Translations under genes and position numbers: made by a program
Notes under the pieces: generated by a model
Told to the model about the DNA's origin: nothing
What the model saw: only the letters and a program-made list of their open reading frames with translations
The model's database searches: none
Assembly (NCBI RefSeq): GCF_900106065.1
Contig: NZ_LT629796.1
Span: forward strand, 4,681,501-4,745,500
Source: Pseudomonas mandelii
Lineage (GTDB): Bacteria; Pseudomonadota; Gammaproteobacteria; Pseudomonadales; Pseudomonadaceae
DNA: 64,000 nucleotides
Reading direction: 5' to 3'
Part shown: positions 21,395 through 32,400 of the stretch, piece after piece
Layout: every line of letters starts with the position of its first letter
How positions within the stretch are numbered: the first letter of the stretch is position 1

Positions 21395-21631
21395 ATGCCG
21401 ATACAACCTGGGCTCTACCAGCATTACAAAGGTCCGCAGTACCGCGTATTCAGCATCGCGCGGCATTCGGAAACCGAGGAAGAAGTGGTCTTCTACCAAG
21501 CCCTGTATGGCGATTACGGCTTTTGGGTGCGTCCCTTGAGCATGTTCCTGGAGTCGGTCGAGGTTGACGGCGAACAGGTGCCACGCTTTGCTTTGGTGGA
21601 AGCCGAACCGAGCCTTTTTTCGAAGGCATAA
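21395..21631 (+). CDS. DUF1653-family protein
   Basis: 78 residues. The pattern GLYQHYKGPQYRVFSIARHS, then EEVVFYQALYGDYGFWVRPL and MFLESVEVDG, is typical of the small DUF1653 family, single-domain proteins of unknown function. ATG at 21395 follows GTGAGGGCCAAACC. Directly upstream lies a T-rich stretch (21331-21372) shared with the end of the fadBA terminator, so the leader of any read-through RNA would be very U-rich. Confidence 0.85.
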   Translation: MPIQPGLYQHYKGPQYRVFSIARHSETEEEVVFYQALYGDYGFWVRPLSMFLESVEVDGEQVPRFALVEAEPSLFSKA

Positions 21632-21656
21632 GCTGAGTGCGCGCAGGACCCTGCGC

Positions 21657-21685
21657 TTGACCTCACCTTGTAGCCACTATATATA
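21657..21685 (+). promoter_or_regulatory. Probable sigma-70 promoter of topA
   Basis: TTGACC at 21657-21662 and TATATA at 21680-21685, 17 bp apart. The -10 sits in the palindrome CGCTATATATAGTGG-like sequence (CACTATATATAGCG). It lies 60 bp before the topA ATG. Confidence 0.65.
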
Positions 21686-21745
21686 GCGGTGCCGCGTCAG
21701 GCGCCAACCGCCTTTCACTTCTAGAATTCAGGAATTTTCTGATCC

Positions 21746-24379
21746 ATGGGCAAATCGCTGGTCATTGTGGAATCCCCGGCTAAGGCCAAGACCATCAACA
21801 AGTATCTGGGTAACCAATACGTGGTGAAGTCGAGTATCGGCCATATCCGAGACCTGCCCACCAGCGGTTCGGCTAGCGCCAGCAAAGAGCCTGCCGCCAA
21901 GCGCGGCAAGGCCGCCGCGGGTGAAGGTCCGGTGCTCACGCCGAAAGAGAAGGCGCGCAAGCAGCTGGTCTCGCGCATGGGTGTCGATCCCGATCATGGC
22001 TGGAAAGCCAAGTACGAGATCCTCCCGGGCAAGGAAAAGGTCATCGAAGAGCTGCGCCGGCTCGCCAAAGATGCTGACACCATCTATCTCGCAACCGACT
22101 TGGATCGCGAGGGGGAAGCCATTGCCTGGCACCTGCGCGAAGCCATCGGTGGTGATGACAGCCGCTATAAGCGCGTGGTGTTCAACGAAATCACCAAGAA
22201 AGCGATTCAGGAAGCCTTCTCCAAACCGGGCGAGCTGGACATTGACCGTGTCAACGCACAACAGGCGCGTCGTTTCCTCGACCGCGTGGTGGGTTACATG
22301 GTTTCGCCACTGCTGTGGGCCAAAGTCGCCCGTGGCCTGTCCGCCGGTCGCGTGCAATCGGTAGCCGTGAAGCTGGTGGTCGAGCGTGAGCGTGAAATCC
22401 GCGCGTTCAACCCCGAAGAATACTGGGAAGTCCACGCCGACCTCGGCACCGCCAAGGGCGCCACCGTGCGCTTCGACGTGGCTCGCGAGAAAGGCGAAGC
22501 CTTCAAGCCGCTCAACGAAGCCCAGGCCATGGCCGCGCTGGAGAAGCTTAAGGCTTCCAGCTACAGCATCGTCAAGCGCGAAGACAAGCCGACCAGCAGC
22601 AAGCCGTCGGCGCCGTTTATCACGTCCACCCTGCAACAGGCTGCGAGTAACCGCCTGGGCTTCGGCGTGAAGAAAACCATGATGATGGCCCAGCGTCTGT
22701 ATGAAGCCGGCTACATCACGTATATGCGTACCGACTCCACCAACCTCTCGGCCGATGCCGTGACGATGGCGCGCACCTATATTGAAGGCGAGTTCGGCAA
22801 GAAGTACCTGCCGGAAAACCCGAATGTCTACAGCAGCAAGGAAGGCGCACAAGAGGCTCACGAAGCGATTCGTCCGTCTGACGCCAATACCGAGCCAAGC
22901 AAGCTGTCGGGCATGGAGCGTGATGCAGAGCGGCTCTACGAGCTGATCTGGCGCCAGTTCCTCGCGTGCCAGATGCTGCCAGCCCAATACCTGTCAACCA
23001 CGGTCACCGTCGGTGCCGGCGATTTCGAGCTGCGCGCCAAGGGCCGCATCCTGAAGTTCGACGGCTACACCCGGGTCATGCCGCAGATTGCCAAGCCTGG
23101 CGATGACGACGTGCTGCCGGACATGGCCCAGGGCGACGCGATGAAGCTGATCAAGCTTGATCCGACCCAGCACTTCACCAAGCCGCCGGCGCGTTACTCG
23201 GAAGCGAGCCTGGTCAAGGAGATGGAAAAACGCGGCATCGGTCGTCCTTCGACCTACGCCGCGATCATTTCCACCATTCAGGACCGTGGCTACGTTGCGC
23301 TGCACAACCGTCGTTTCTACTCGGAAAAGATGGGCGACATCGTGACCGAGCGTCTGGCCGAGAGCTTCTCCAATCTCATGGACTACGGCTTCACCGCCGG
23401 CATGGAAGAGAATCTCGATGACGTGGCTCAGGGCGAGCGCGACTGGAAAAACGTGCTCGACGAGTTCTACGGCGACTTCAAGAAGAAACTCGAAGTAGCC
23501 GAAAGCGCCGAAGGCGGCATGCGCGCCAACCAGCCGGTGATGACTGATATCCCGTGCGTGTTGTGCGGGCGTCCGATGCAGATTCGTACCGCATCGACCG
23601 GCGTGTTCCTGGGTTGCTCGGGTTACAGCCTGCCGCCGAAAGAACGCTGCAAGGCCACCGTCAACCTGGTACCGGGCGATGAAATCGCGGCGGACGACGA
23701 GGGTGAATCGGAATCCTTGGTACTGCGCGGCAAGCACCGTTGCCCGATCTGCAGCACGGCGATGGACGCCTACCTGCTGGATGAGAAGCGCAAGCTGCAC
23801 ATCTGCGGTAACAACCCGGATTGCGCTGGTTATGAAATCGAAGAGGGCACCTATCGCATCAAGGGCTACGAAGGTCCGAGCCTGGAATGCGACAAGTGCG
23901 GCAGCGAGATGCAGCTCAAGACCGGCCGTTTCGGCAAGTTCTTCGGTTGCACCAACGCGACGTGCAAGAACACCCGCAAACTGCTGAAAAGCGGTGATGC
24001 GGCGCCGCCGAAGATGGATCCGGTGAAGATGCCTGAGCTGAAATGCGAAAAGGTCAACGACACCTACATCCTGCGCGACGGTGCTTCCGGCCTGTTCCTG
24101 GCGGCCAGTCAATTCCCGAAAAACCGCGAGACGCGTGCTCCGCTGGTCATGGAAATTGTGCCGCACAAGGATGAGATCGATCCGAAGTACCACTTCCTCT
24201 GCGAAGCACCGAAGAAAGATCCGGACGGCCTGCCTGCGGTGATCCGCTACAGCCGCAAGACCAAAGAGCAGTACGTGCAGACTGAAGTCGACGGTAAGCC
24301 GACTGGCTGGAAGGCGTACTACGACGGCGGCAAATGGACGGTCGAAGACAAGCGTCCAGCGAAGGTCGCTAAGGCTTAA
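21746..24379 (+). CDS. topA: DNA topoisomerase I
   Basis: 877 residues, type IA. TopA relaxes negative supercoils through a 5'-phosphotyrosyl intermediate. Toprim domain: [19 protein letters not shown] at the start and [20 protein letters not shown]. Active Tyr near residue 326 in [22 protein letters not shown] and [20 protein letters not shown] are conserved core motifs. Three C-terminal zinc ribbons are visible ([18 protein letters not shown] with [16 protein letters not shown] with GCTNATC), followed by a basic tail ending KRPAKVAKA. Spaced downstream of a good promoter and ending in a strong terminator, so monocistronic. Confidence 0.97.
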   Translation: MGKSLVIVESPAKAKTINKYLGNQYVVKSSIGHIRDLPTSGSASASKEPAAKRGKAAAGEGPVLTPKEKARKQLVSRMGVDPDHGWKAKYEILPGKEKVIEELRRLAKDADTIYLATDLDREGEAIAWHLREAIGGDDSRYKRVVFNEITKKAIQEAFSKPGELDIDRVNAQQARRFLDRVVGYMVSPLLWAKVARGLSAGRVQSVAVKLVVEREREIRAFNPEEYWEVHADLGTAKGATVRFDVAREKGEAFKPLNEAQAMAALEKLKASSYSIVKREDKPTSSKPSAPFITSTLQQAASNRLGFGVKKTMMMAQRLYEAGYITYMRTDSTNLSADAVTMARTYIEGEFGKKYLPENPNVYSSKEGAQEAHEAIRPSDANTEPSKLSGMERDAERLYELIWRQFLACQMLPAQYLSTTVTVGAGDFELRAKGRILKFDGYTRVMPQIAKPGDDDVLPDMAQGDAMKLIKLDPTQHFTKPPARYSEASLVKEMEKRGIGRPSTYAAIISTIQDRGYVALHNRRFYSEKMGDIVTERLAESFSNLMDYGFTAGMEENLDDVAQGERDWKNVLDEFYGDFKKKLEVAESAEGGMRANQPVMTDIPCVLCGRPMQIRTASTGVFLGCSGYSLPPKERCKATVNLVPGDEIAADDEGESESLVLRGKHRCPICSTAMDAYLLDEKRKLHICGNNPDCAGYEIEEGTYRIKGYEGPSLECDKCGSEMQLKTGRFGKFFGCTNATCKNTRKLLKSGDAAPPKMDPVKMPELKCEKVNDTYILRDGASGLFLAASQFPKNRETRAPLVMEIVPHKDEIDPKYHFLCEAPKKDPDGLPAVIRYSRKTKEQYVQTEVDGKPTGWKAYYDGGKWTVEDKRPAKVAKA

Positions 24380-24393
24380 CAGGTGCTGTACTG

Positions 24394-24440
24394 AAAAGGC
24401 CGCATGACAACCTACTGGTTTTCATGCGGCCTTTTTGTTT
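24394..24440 (+). terminator. Rho-independent terminator of topA
   Basis: AAAAGGCCGCATGA-caacctactggttt-TCATGCGGCCTTTTTGTTTTG; long perfect stem, 15 bp after the stop. The A-run before the stem would also let it act leftwards. Confidence 0.92.
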
Positions 24441-24520
24441 TGTGCTTGCGGTAGGATCGGCGGATCCACGACACTGTCTGACCTGCGTGAAGCAATTATT
24501 TCGTTGTGGAGGCTGCCGTC

Positions 24521-25045
24521 ATGGCCCACGAACTCTATACCCGTACCAACCAGAAGATTTATTTCGCCGGCCTGTCGCTGGAAGCGCTAGCCAAGGCTGA
24601 AGAGGGGCGGGCGATGAACTCCCTGGCGCTGATTCAGGCTGGGCGCGAGTCGACGTTGTTTCACCTGTACGGTGCGTTGCTGGGGCTGTGCCATGAAATC
24701 GCCGGCTTCTACCGCTTGCCTCAGGCCAATGCACCTCGGGCGGAAATGTTGCTGACCCGCGAAGTGCTGGAAGCCATCGCCATTCCGGAGATGGCTGAGA
24801 TGTTCGAGCTGGCCCAGAATCCGGAAACCTGGCTGGCGAAGCTGCTGGCGGCTCACGCGGCGATGTTTCAACCGCCTCGCGCTCCGCATAAGCCCAAGGG
24901 CGACGTGACTCAGCCGCTCATCCTGGCCGTTAACCTGGATGAGGAAGACGTGCCTGAGGAATTGAGTCGCGAAGAACTGGAGAGCTGGCGTCAGAACCTC
25001 AAAGGGTTGGCGATCCGGTTTCGCGAAGGTTTGAACGAGTGCTGA
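24521..25045 (+). CDS. Conserved hypothetical protein (DUF6586-like)
   Basis: 174 residues, starting MAHELYTRTNQKIYFAGLSL. ATG 24521 follows GTGGAGGCTGCCGTC; the in-frame GTG at 24506 is part of that ribosome site. The protein is largely helical and soluble, with an acidic C-terminal third (LDEEDVPEELSREELESW). It sits between topA and the SOS genes, where P. aeruginosa also has a conserved hypothetical gene. No catalytic motif is evident; the family name is from memory and is tentative. Confidence 0.75.
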   Translation: MAHELYTRTNQKIYFAGLSLEALAKAEEGRAMNSLALIQAGRESTLFHLYGALLGLCHEIAGFYRLPQANAPRAEMLLTREVLEAIAIPEMAEMFELAQNPETWLAKLLAAHAAMFQPPRAPHKPKGDVTQPLILAVNLDEEDVPEELSREELESWRQNLKGLAIRFREGLNEC

Positions 25046-25117
25046 TCGACTGAGAGCCGGCGGTGCGATTAAAAGCGCTGCTGGTCAAGTTACCGAGCGA
25101 AGCCTGGCCGATGCCTA

Positions 25118-25123
25118 TATAAT
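25118..25123 (+). promoter_or_regulatory. -10 element before the small gene at 25152
   Basis: TATAAT within GCCTATATAATCCCC, 29 bp before the ATG. No good -35 was found at 16-18 bp, so the promoter is only half supported. Confidence 0.45.
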
Positions 25124-25151
25124 CCCCGCCTTTCGTGGAGAACAGACCTTT

Positions 25152-25385
25152 ATGCCAACGTCCTTTCTAGAAATTGTCGAGTTACCAGACGGCCGGATTG
25201 AGCTGCGCAGGGCCGAGGACGAGGGTTCTCTGGTTACTTTGGATTTCTCCGAGGATGCCAAGGCTTTCCTGCAGGGCCAACACGTGGAAGTCGCCAAGGC
25301 GATGTTGAGCGTGGGTGTTCAGATGGCAGGACGCCTGGTTGAAGGCGAATTTAATACGGATGAGAGTTCGCGGGTCCTCCACTGA
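25152..25385 (+). CDS. Small conserved hypothetical protein
   Basis: 77 residues, starting MPTSFLEIVELPDGRIELRR. ATG follows GTGGAGAACAGACCTTT. Acidic, without membrane segments; the fold is probably two short beta strands and a long helix (DAKAFLQGQHVEVAKAMLSV). It has a perfect TATAAT upstream and converges on sulA. A small conserved gene at this place is known in other Pseudomonas. Function unknown. Confidence 0.75.
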   Translation: MPTSFLEIVELPDGRIELRRAEDEGSLVTLDFSEDAKAFLQGQHVEVAKAMLSVGVQMAGRLVEGEFNTDESSRVLH

Positions 25386-25478
25386 TCCCATTCGTCGCTT
25401 TCTGCTAATACGGTTACGAACTGGCTTCTCTATCCTTTGAGAAGCCCCGCGCTTTGCGTTGCGCGCATTATTGATACA

Positions 25479-25952
25479 TTAACCCAAGCGAATATTCAGG
25501 CTCTGCGCATCTCCGGTACGGGCTGCGCTGATCAACTGTTGCCGTGAGTTTGCGTTCAATGGGTTGAGCCAACTGACAACCGTATGGCTGCGGCCCAAGC
25601 GCAAGGCTTCGCAGGTCAACTGCTGAGCGCTCTGAGTGCCGCGAGGTTGCAGCAGCAGGATGCGTTCGCGGTTAAGACCGGCGTCCCGCAACCACGTCTG
25701 AGTCAGGCTGGCGGGCGGGGCGATCAGTGTCAGCCACCGCGCGTCTTGATCCTGACTCAATTCACGAAGAATCGGCGCCAAAAGGTTCAAGCAATTCCCG
25801 GCCGCACCACGTAGTGAAAGCTCGCTGAAGACTTCGGGTTCGGCGCTCCAGGGCGACTCGACCACGTCTTTCAGGATCGGGGCCAACGGCTGCACCATGA
25901 ATGCCTCGAACAACGGCAGTTGTGCTTGCTGCGATGTGTGTGGGAACTGCAT
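25479..25952 (-). CDS. sulA: SOS cell-division inhibitor SulA
   Basis: 157 residues from the ATG at 25952, which follows the strong site AAAGGAGGCTTT; earlier in-frame starts overlap lexA. SulA binds FtsZ and stops Z-ring assembly while DNA damage persists. Recognisable core: GAAGNCLNLLAPILRELSQD, RWLTLIAPPASLTQTWLRDAG and HTVVSWLNPLNANSRQQL, corresponding to the P. aeruginosa SulA fold. It begins 10 bp after the lexA stop on the same strand, so the two form one SOS transcript, the usual order in Pseudomonas. Confidence 0.9.
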   Translation of the reverse strand: MQFPHTSQQAQLPLFEAFMVQPLAPILKDVVESPWSAEPEVFSELSLRGAAGNCLNLLAPILRELSQDQDARWLTLIAPPASLTQTWLRDAGLNRERILLLQPRGTQSAQQLTCEALRLGRSHTVVSWLNPLNANSRQQLISAARTGDAQSLNIRLG

Positions 25953-25962
25953 AAAGCCTCCT

Positions 25963-26571
25963 TTAGCGGCGAATGACGCCGACACTCAAGCCTTCAATCA
26001 CCAGTTCCTGATCTTTCAGGTTGACTTCGATAGGGGCGAATTCAGGGTTTTCGGCAATTAACCAGACCTTGCTGCCATCTCGCTTGAAGCGCTTGACGGT
26101 CACTTCGTCACCGATCCGCGCCACGACGATCTGGCCATTGCGGGCTTCCCGGGTGGTGTGGACGGCCAACAGGTCGCCGTCGAAAATGCCGACGTCCTTC
26201 ATGCTCATGCCATGAACGCGCAGCAGATAGTCAGCACGCGGATGGAAGAAGGCAGGGTTGATGTTGCAGGACTCCTCGATGTGCTGCTGGGCCAGAATCG
26301 GCGCACCGGCAGCCACTCGGCCAATGATCGGCAGAGTAGAGTCGTCGGCCTTGGCTTCGAAGCCCGGAATGCGGATGCCACGGGAAGCGCCCGGGGTCAT
26401 CTCGATTGCACCCTTGCGGGCCAGCGCCTTGAGGTGTTCTTCCGCCGCGTTAGGCGACTTGAAACCCAGTTCCTGAGCGATTTCCGCACGGGTCGGCGGG
26501 TAGCCGTTGTCTTCGAGGCAGCGTTTGATGAAGGCCAGAATCTCTGCTTGGCGTGGCGTCAGCTTTAGCAT
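25963..26571 (-). CDS. lexA: LexA repressor
   Basis: 202 residues. N-terminal winged helix ([36 protein letters not shown]) binds SOS boxes; the C-terminal S24 peptidase domain cuts itself when RecA filaments form. The cleavage site Ala-Gly is in GRVAAGAPI, the nucleophile Ser in [10 protein letters not shown] and the Lys in [11 protein letters not shown]. Two LexA boxes and a promoter lie just upstream (26582-26633), so the gene represses itself. Cotranscribed with sulA. Confidence 0.98.
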   Translation of the reverse strand: MLKLTPRQAEILAFIKRCLEDNGYPPTRAEIAQELGFKSPNAAEEHLKALARKGAIEMTPGASRGIRIPGFEAKADDSTLPIIGRVAAGAPILAQQHIEESCNINPAFFHPRADYLLRVHGMSMKDVGIFDGDLLAVHTTREARNGQIVVARIGDEVTVKRFKRDGSKVWLIAENPEFAPIEVNLKDQELVIEGLSVGVIRR

Positions 26572-26581
26572 ATTGATCGCT

Positions 26582-26597
26582 CTGTCTTTTTATACAG
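26582..26597 (-). promoter_or_regulatory. LexA box 1 (proximal)
   Basis: CTG-tctttttata-CAG, matching CTG-N10-CAG. It lies 11 bp before the lexA ATG, downstream of the -10. Confidence 0.88.
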
Positions 26598-26600
26598 TGA

Positions 26601-26616
26601 CTGGGATTATATACAG
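26601..26616 (-). promoter_or_regulatory. LexA box 2 (distal), overlapping the -10
   Basis: CTG-ggattatata-CAG, again CTG-N10-CAG, 3 bp from box 1. It contains the minus-strand -10 TATAAT. Confidence 0.88.
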
Positions 26617-26633
26617 TGGAACGGTCTTGGCAA
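26606..26633 (-). promoter_or_regulatory. Sigma-70 promoter of lexA-sulA
   Basis: On the minus strand TTGCCA (26633-26628), 16 bp, TATAAT (26611-26606). LexA bound at box 2 would cover the -10. Confidence 0.75.
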
Positions 26634-26741
26634 TGCCCCTTTTTTCGCCGGCCGCTGGACGGTCGATCAGCCAGCTGATTAAAGCCTCGCCGTTGTATGG
26701 TTAAATAGCTGACCGACCGTTCCCAAAACGAACCGGCAGGC

Positions 26742-26770
26742 TTGACAATGCACAGGCTGAAACGTATGTT
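26742..26770 (+). promoter_or_regulatory. Sigma-70 promoter of psrA
   Basis: TTGACA at 26742-26747, 17 bp spacer, TATGTT at 26765-26770. The -10 is inside PsrA box 1. Confidence 0.75.
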
Positions 26771-26785
26771 TCAAACAAGTGTTTG
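26759..26785 (+). promoter_or_regulatory. Two abutting PsrA operator palindromes
   Basis: GAAAC-gtat-GTTTC at 26759-26772 and CAAAC-aagt-GTTTG at 26772-26785 share one base. Both fit the G/CAAAC-N4-GTTTG/C consensus known for PsrA, so autorepression is expected. The pair ends 15 bp before the psrA ATG. Confidence 0.85.
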
Positions 26786-26800
26786 TCAGGCGGAGTAGCC

Positions 26801-27508
26801 ATGGCCCAGTCGGAAACCGTTGAACGCATTCTTGATGCTGCCGAGCAGTTGTTCGCGGAAAAAGGTTTCGCCGAAACCTCGTTGCGTCTGATCACCAGCA
26901 AAGCCGGTGTCAATCTGGCGGCGGTGAATTATCACTTCGGTTCGAAGAAGGCGCTGATCCAGGCTGTCTTCTCGCGCTTTCTCGGGCCGTTTTGCCTGAG
27001 CCTTGATAAAGAGCTGGAGCGGCGTCAGTCCAAGCCTGAAAACAAGCCGACACTCGAAGAGTTGCTCGAGATTCTCGTTGAGCAAGCCCTCGTCGTACAG
27101 CCGCGCAGCGGCAACGATCTGTCTATCTTCATGCGCTTGCTGGGGTTGGCGTTCAGTCAAAGCCAGGGCCACCTGCGTCGTTATCTGGAAGACATGTACG
27201 GCAAGGTGTTCCGCCGCTACATGATGCTGGTCAACGAAGCCGCGCCGCGTATTCCGCCGATCGAACTGTTCTGGCGCGTGCACTTCATGCTCGGCGCTGC
27301 GGCGTTCAGCATGTCCGGTATCAAGGCGTTGCGCGCCATTGCCGAGACCGATTTCGGCGTTAACACCTCCATTGAGCAAGTGATGCGTCTGATGGTGCCG
27401 TTCCTGGCCGCAGGCATGCGTGCCGAAACAGGCGTCACCGATGTGGCCATGGCCACCGCACAACTGCGTCCGCGCAGCAAGTCGGCCCCGGCTGCCGCCA
27501 AGGTTTAG
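26801..27508 (+). CDS. psrA: TetR-family fatty-acid-responsive regulator PsrA
   Basis: 235 residues from ATG 26801, after GGCGGAGTAGCC. The N-terminal TetR helix-turn-helix is clear: SETVERILDAAEQLFAEKGF, TSLRLITSKAGVNLAAVNY, HFGSKKALIQAVF. The C-terminal helical domain binds long-chain fatty acids in the characterised P. aeruginosa protein, releasing DNA. Known roles are repression of its own gene and fadBA and activation of rpoS. Divergent from lexA with 229 bp between starts. The tandem PsrA boxes at the promoter confirm the identity. Confidence 0.95.
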   Translation: MAQSETVERILDAAEQLFAEKGFAETSLRLITSKAGVNLAAVNYHFGSKKALIQAVFSRFLGPFCLSLDKELERRQSKPENKPTLEELLEILVEQALVVQPRSGNDLSIFMRLLGLAFSQSQGHLRRYLEDMYGKVFRRYMMLVNEAAPRIPPIELFWRVHFMLGAAAFSMSGIKALRAIAETDFGVNTSIEQVMRLMVPFLAAGMRAETGVTDVAMATAQLRPRSKSAPAAAKV

Positions 27509-27666
27509 CCGCGCACGGGTGGGCGCGGCGACTGACATCCGCTAAGCTAGCCGCCCATGCCGACTCTCGTTCTGAACCCGCTTCCCATTGATGTCGCCGA
27601 CCTGCCGGGCACAGCCCAAGGCGGCGAACGCGTGCGCGCCGGGTTTTTCGTTATCAAGGAATCTCT

Positions 27667-28677
27667 ATGACTGCTGGCCTGCAAGGCTCGTTGATGGTGG
27701 ACGTCGCCGGTACCTGGCTGACGGCCGAAGATCGCCAATTGTTGCGTCAGCCCGAAGTGGGTGGCCTGATCATTTTCGCCCGTAACATCGAAAATCCGCG
27801 TCAGGTGCGCGAGTTGAGCGCTGCGATCCGCGCCATTCGTCCCGACCTGCTGCTGGCGGTGGATCAGGAAGGCGGTCGCGTTCAGCGTCTGCGCCAAGGC
27901 TTCGTGCGGCTGCCGGCCATGCGCGCCATCGCCGACAATCCGAACGCCGATTACCTGGCCGAGCAGTGCGGCTGGATCATGGCCACCGAAGTGCTGGCCG
28001 TTGGCCTCGATCTGAGTTTCGCCCCGGTGCTGGACCTGGATTACCAGCGCAGCGCCGTCGTCGGCACCCGTTCGTTTGAAGGTGACCCGGAGCGCGCAGC
28101 GCTGCTGGCGGGTGCATTCATTCGCGGCATGAACAGCGCCGGCATGGCTGCCACCGGCAAGCATTTTCCCGGTCACGGCTGGGCCGAGGCGGATTCCCAC
28201 GTCGCGATCCCGAACGACGAACGCAGCCTCGATGAAATCCGCGCCAACGACCTGGTGCCGTTCGCCAGATTGAGCAAACAACTGGCCGCCGTCATGCCAG
28301 CCCACGTTATTTACCCGCAAGTCGATTCCCAGCCGGCCGGGTTTTCCCGCCGCTGGTTGCAGGACATTTTGCGCGGTGAGCTGCAATTCGATGGTGTGAT
28401 CTTCAGTGACGACCTGTCCATGGCCGGTGCCCACGTGGTAGGCGATGCCGCCAGCCGTATCGAGGCCGCGCTGACCGCTGGCTGCGACATGGGCCTGGTG
28501 TGTAACGACCGCGCTGCAGCGGAGCTGGCCTTGAGCGCTGCCCAGCGCTTGAAGGTCAAGCCATCCGAGCGCATTGCGCGGATGCGTGGCCAGTCGTATG
28601 CCAACACTGAATACCGTCAGAACCCGCGCTGGCTGACTGCCATAGGCGCGCTTAAAGAAGCTCAACTGATTGAATAA
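27667..28677 (+). CDS. nagZ: Beta-N-acetylglucosaminidase NagZ
   Basis: 336 residues, GH3. It removes GlcNAc from 1,6-anhydroMurNAc muropeptides in the cytoplasm, part of cell-wall recycling and AmpC beta-lactamase signalling. Motifs: LLAVDQEGGRVQRL, AATGKHFPGHGWAEADSH (catalytic loop His) and DGVIFSDDLSMAGAH with the nucleophile Asp. Length is normal. AAGGAATCTCT precedes the ATG. The next gene starts 12 bp after its stop, so nagZ-mtnP is an operon. Confidence 0.96.
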   Translation: MTAGLQGSLMVDVAGTWLTAEDRQLLRQPEVGGLIIFARNIENPRQVRELSAAIRAIRPDLLLAVDQEGGRVQRLRQGFVRLPAMRAIADNPNADYLAEQCGWIMATEVLAVGLDLSFAPVLDLDYQRSAVVGTRSFEGDPERAALLAGAFIRGMNSAGMAATGKHFPGHGWAEADSHVAIPNDERSLDEIRANDLVPFARLSKQLAAVMPAHVIYPQVDSQPAGFSRRWLQDILRGELQFDGVIFSDDLSMAGAHVVGDAASRIEAALTAGCDMGLVCNDRAAAELALSAAQRLKVKPSERIARMRGQSYANTEYRQNPRWLTAIGALKEAQLIE

Positions 28678-29427
<750 letters not shown>

Positions 29428-29494
29428 GTATCAGCGGTCGGATTAGGTGCCTGGCTGCTTTACGATTCAATGAGTTTCAAGCGGTGTTGATGTC

Positions 29495-32400
29495 GTGACC
29501 ACAATAACTGAGCAACTTCATGCGCTGCCCTGGGCAGAGGTGTTCAGCCATCGTGCTCTGGAAAAAGCTCGCAGGTACGCGGATGAGGATCGGATAACGA
29601 TCCGTCAAATTGATGACCTCATGGTTATCGCTACGTGCATCGGCTCCCAGGCGCAGGCATACGAGCAGGTCATTGAGCTCACTGAAGATCGGCGTGGGCA
29701 AGCGCAGCTCCAATGCGTTTGCTCCTGCCCTGTCATGTTCAATTGCAAGCACTGCGCCGCAGTCATCTATCACCTGCAAGAACATCCCGTTAACACGCCT
29801 GAAAGTGCCGTCCAGGTTCACTTGAATCGTGAACTGGAACGCTGGATCGACGGTATTCCTTCTGCAAGCAATCCCCCTGACGAGTCGGCGCAGGGAGCAG
29901 GCACGCGCCTGTTTTACAAACTCAGGGCAACATCCTCTGCCGGGAAATGGACGCTGGAAATTTTCAAGGCCCATCAGCTCAAGGACGGCCGCCTGCAAGA
30001 CATCAAGCCGGTGTACTCGCTGTCGGATATGCTGATTCGGCAACCCGGTTACCTGACCGAACTGGATCTGCGGATCGCCAGATTGTTGGTCGCCGTTCAC
30101 TCCCACCACGCCCATTACGCTGGCTACCCCTTGGAAGGCAGCAGTGGGGTGGAACTTATCGAAATGCTGTTGCGAACCTCGCGCTTTTTCCTTGACCTCG
30201 ATCAGCCAAAACCCCTGACGCCGGGAATGAGAAGAACAGGTCAATTTTCCTGGGCCGAACAATCCAATGGCAGTTTCCGTCCTCAATGGGGCAGCGACGA
30301 AGCGCCAGTGGAAACGATCCTGGCCCTGGAACCCTTGTATTATCTGGATCGCGAGCGGCTGCAAGTCGGACCGCTGCTCAGCGAGCTGGACGAAAAGCTG
30401 GCCCGTCACTTGTCATTGGCTCCCGATATTCCTGCAGGTCAGGCGATGCAGTTCAGCCAGCGGATGACCGCTGCGACCCGGGCAGCACCACCTCCGTACG
30501 CCCTGACGGAACGGGTCGTCGAAGGCATTTTTCCTCAGGCTCACCTGACGCTCGCCAGCGGCAAGCGTTACGTCCGCTGGCAGTACGAGCCAGAGCACCG
30601 GGCTGCATTGGCGTTTACCTACAACGGCCATCCGACGTCGGACCGAAACCCGGAGGTGCTGATCCTTTCGGGTACCGAAATCCAGCGCATCCAGCGCAAC
30701 CCTGTCGCCGAAAAAGCCTTGCGCCAAGCCCTGCAAAAACATGGCTTTAAAAAGGCCACACGCAAAAGCAACCTGGATCGTCCAGGCGAAATGTTCGCCC
30801 TGCCGGATGACGCGGCCTGGCTTGCTTTTGTGCACCATGGCATCCCGGCGCTGCGGGAGAAAAATTGGCTGATCGATATCAGCGATAACTTTGACTTCAA
30901 CGTGCACCCCGTCGAACAGTGGTATGCAGAAGTCGAGGAGGAGTCGGGGCGCCAGTGGTTCGATTTGCAGCTGGGCATCGTCGTCAACGGCGAGCGTCAT
31001 AGCCTGTTGCCCATCCTGCTGCATTTGCTACGTAGCCAGCCACAGTTGATGGAACCTGCGAGCTTGGCCCAGCGCAATGATGACGAACAGCTACTGATTG
31101 AACTTGGCGATGGGCGTTTCGGTGGTAAATCCCATGGCAAAGTCGCACTCCCTTTTGGCCGGATAAAACCGCTGATGGCGACCCTTGGCGAGTTGTACCT
31201 GGGTAAACATCTGGGCGACTCGTTGCGTTTGAGTGCTCCGGATGCGGCGCGGCTGAGTGCGCTGGAAGGCATTCCGCTGGTCTGGCAGGGCGGTGAACGA
31301 CTGCGCAGTTTTGCAAAGCGTTTACGGGAGTCGATCCATGCTCATGTCCCGGCGCCCGAGGGCCTGAACGCGACGCTACGACCTTATCAGCTGGAAGGGC
31401 TGAACTGGATGCAAACCCTTCGAGAACTGGAGGTCGGCGGTATTCTCGGCGACGACATGGGCCTGGGGAAAACCCTGCAAACCCTGGCTCATCTGCTGAC
31501 AGAAAAACAGGCCGGGCGGCTTGATCGTCCGGCACTGGCTGTGATGCCCACCAGTCTGATCCCCAACTGGCTCGACGAATCGCAGCGCTTTACCCCGCAG
31601 TTGAAGGTCTTGGCACTGCATGGTGCGGCGCGGCAAAAAGACTTTGCCAGCCTTGCCGAATACGACTTGGTATTGACCACCTACGCGCTGTTGCCGCGCG
31701 ATCTGGAGGTTTTACAGCCTCAGGTCTGGAGTGTGCTGATTCTCGATGAGGCGCAGAACATCAAGAATCCGGTCAGCAAAGCGGCTCAAGCAGCCCGAGA
31801 CCTGCAGGCCCGCCAGCGATTGTGTCTGTCCGGCACCCCGCTGGAAAATCATCTCGGCGAGTTGTGGTCGCAATTTCACTTTTTGCTGCCTGGCTGGCTT
31901 GGCGACAGCAAAACCTTCAATCGCGACTACCGCACGCCGATCGAGAAGCATGGCAATAACGAACGGATGCAACATCTGACGGCCCGGATAAAGCCCTTTT
32001 TGCTACGTCGCAAGAAAGATCAGGTGGCAACCGAATTACCACCGAAAACCGAGATTGTGCATTGGGTTGATCTCAGCGATGGGCAGCGGGATGTGTATGA
32101 AACCGTGCGCGTAGCAATGGATAAGAAGGTGCGTGACGAAATTGCCCGCAGTGGTGTCGGGCGCAGTCAAATCATCATCCTCGATGCATTGCTCAAGCTG
32201 CGTCAGGTGTGCTGCGATCTACGGTTGATCAAAACGCCGCTCACCGCCAAAGCCCTTCGTTCTGGCAGCGGGAAACTGGTCAGCCTGATGGAGATGCTGG
32301 AAGAGTTGCTCAGCGAAGGCCGCAAGGTGCTGCTGTTTTCACAGTTCACTTCGATGCTCGCCTTGATTGAGGACGAGTTGCAGCAACGTGGTCAGGGTTA

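Noticed and set aside
21728..24193. Two long minus-strand frames opposite topA
   Set aside because: Shadow frames of topA with no motifs.
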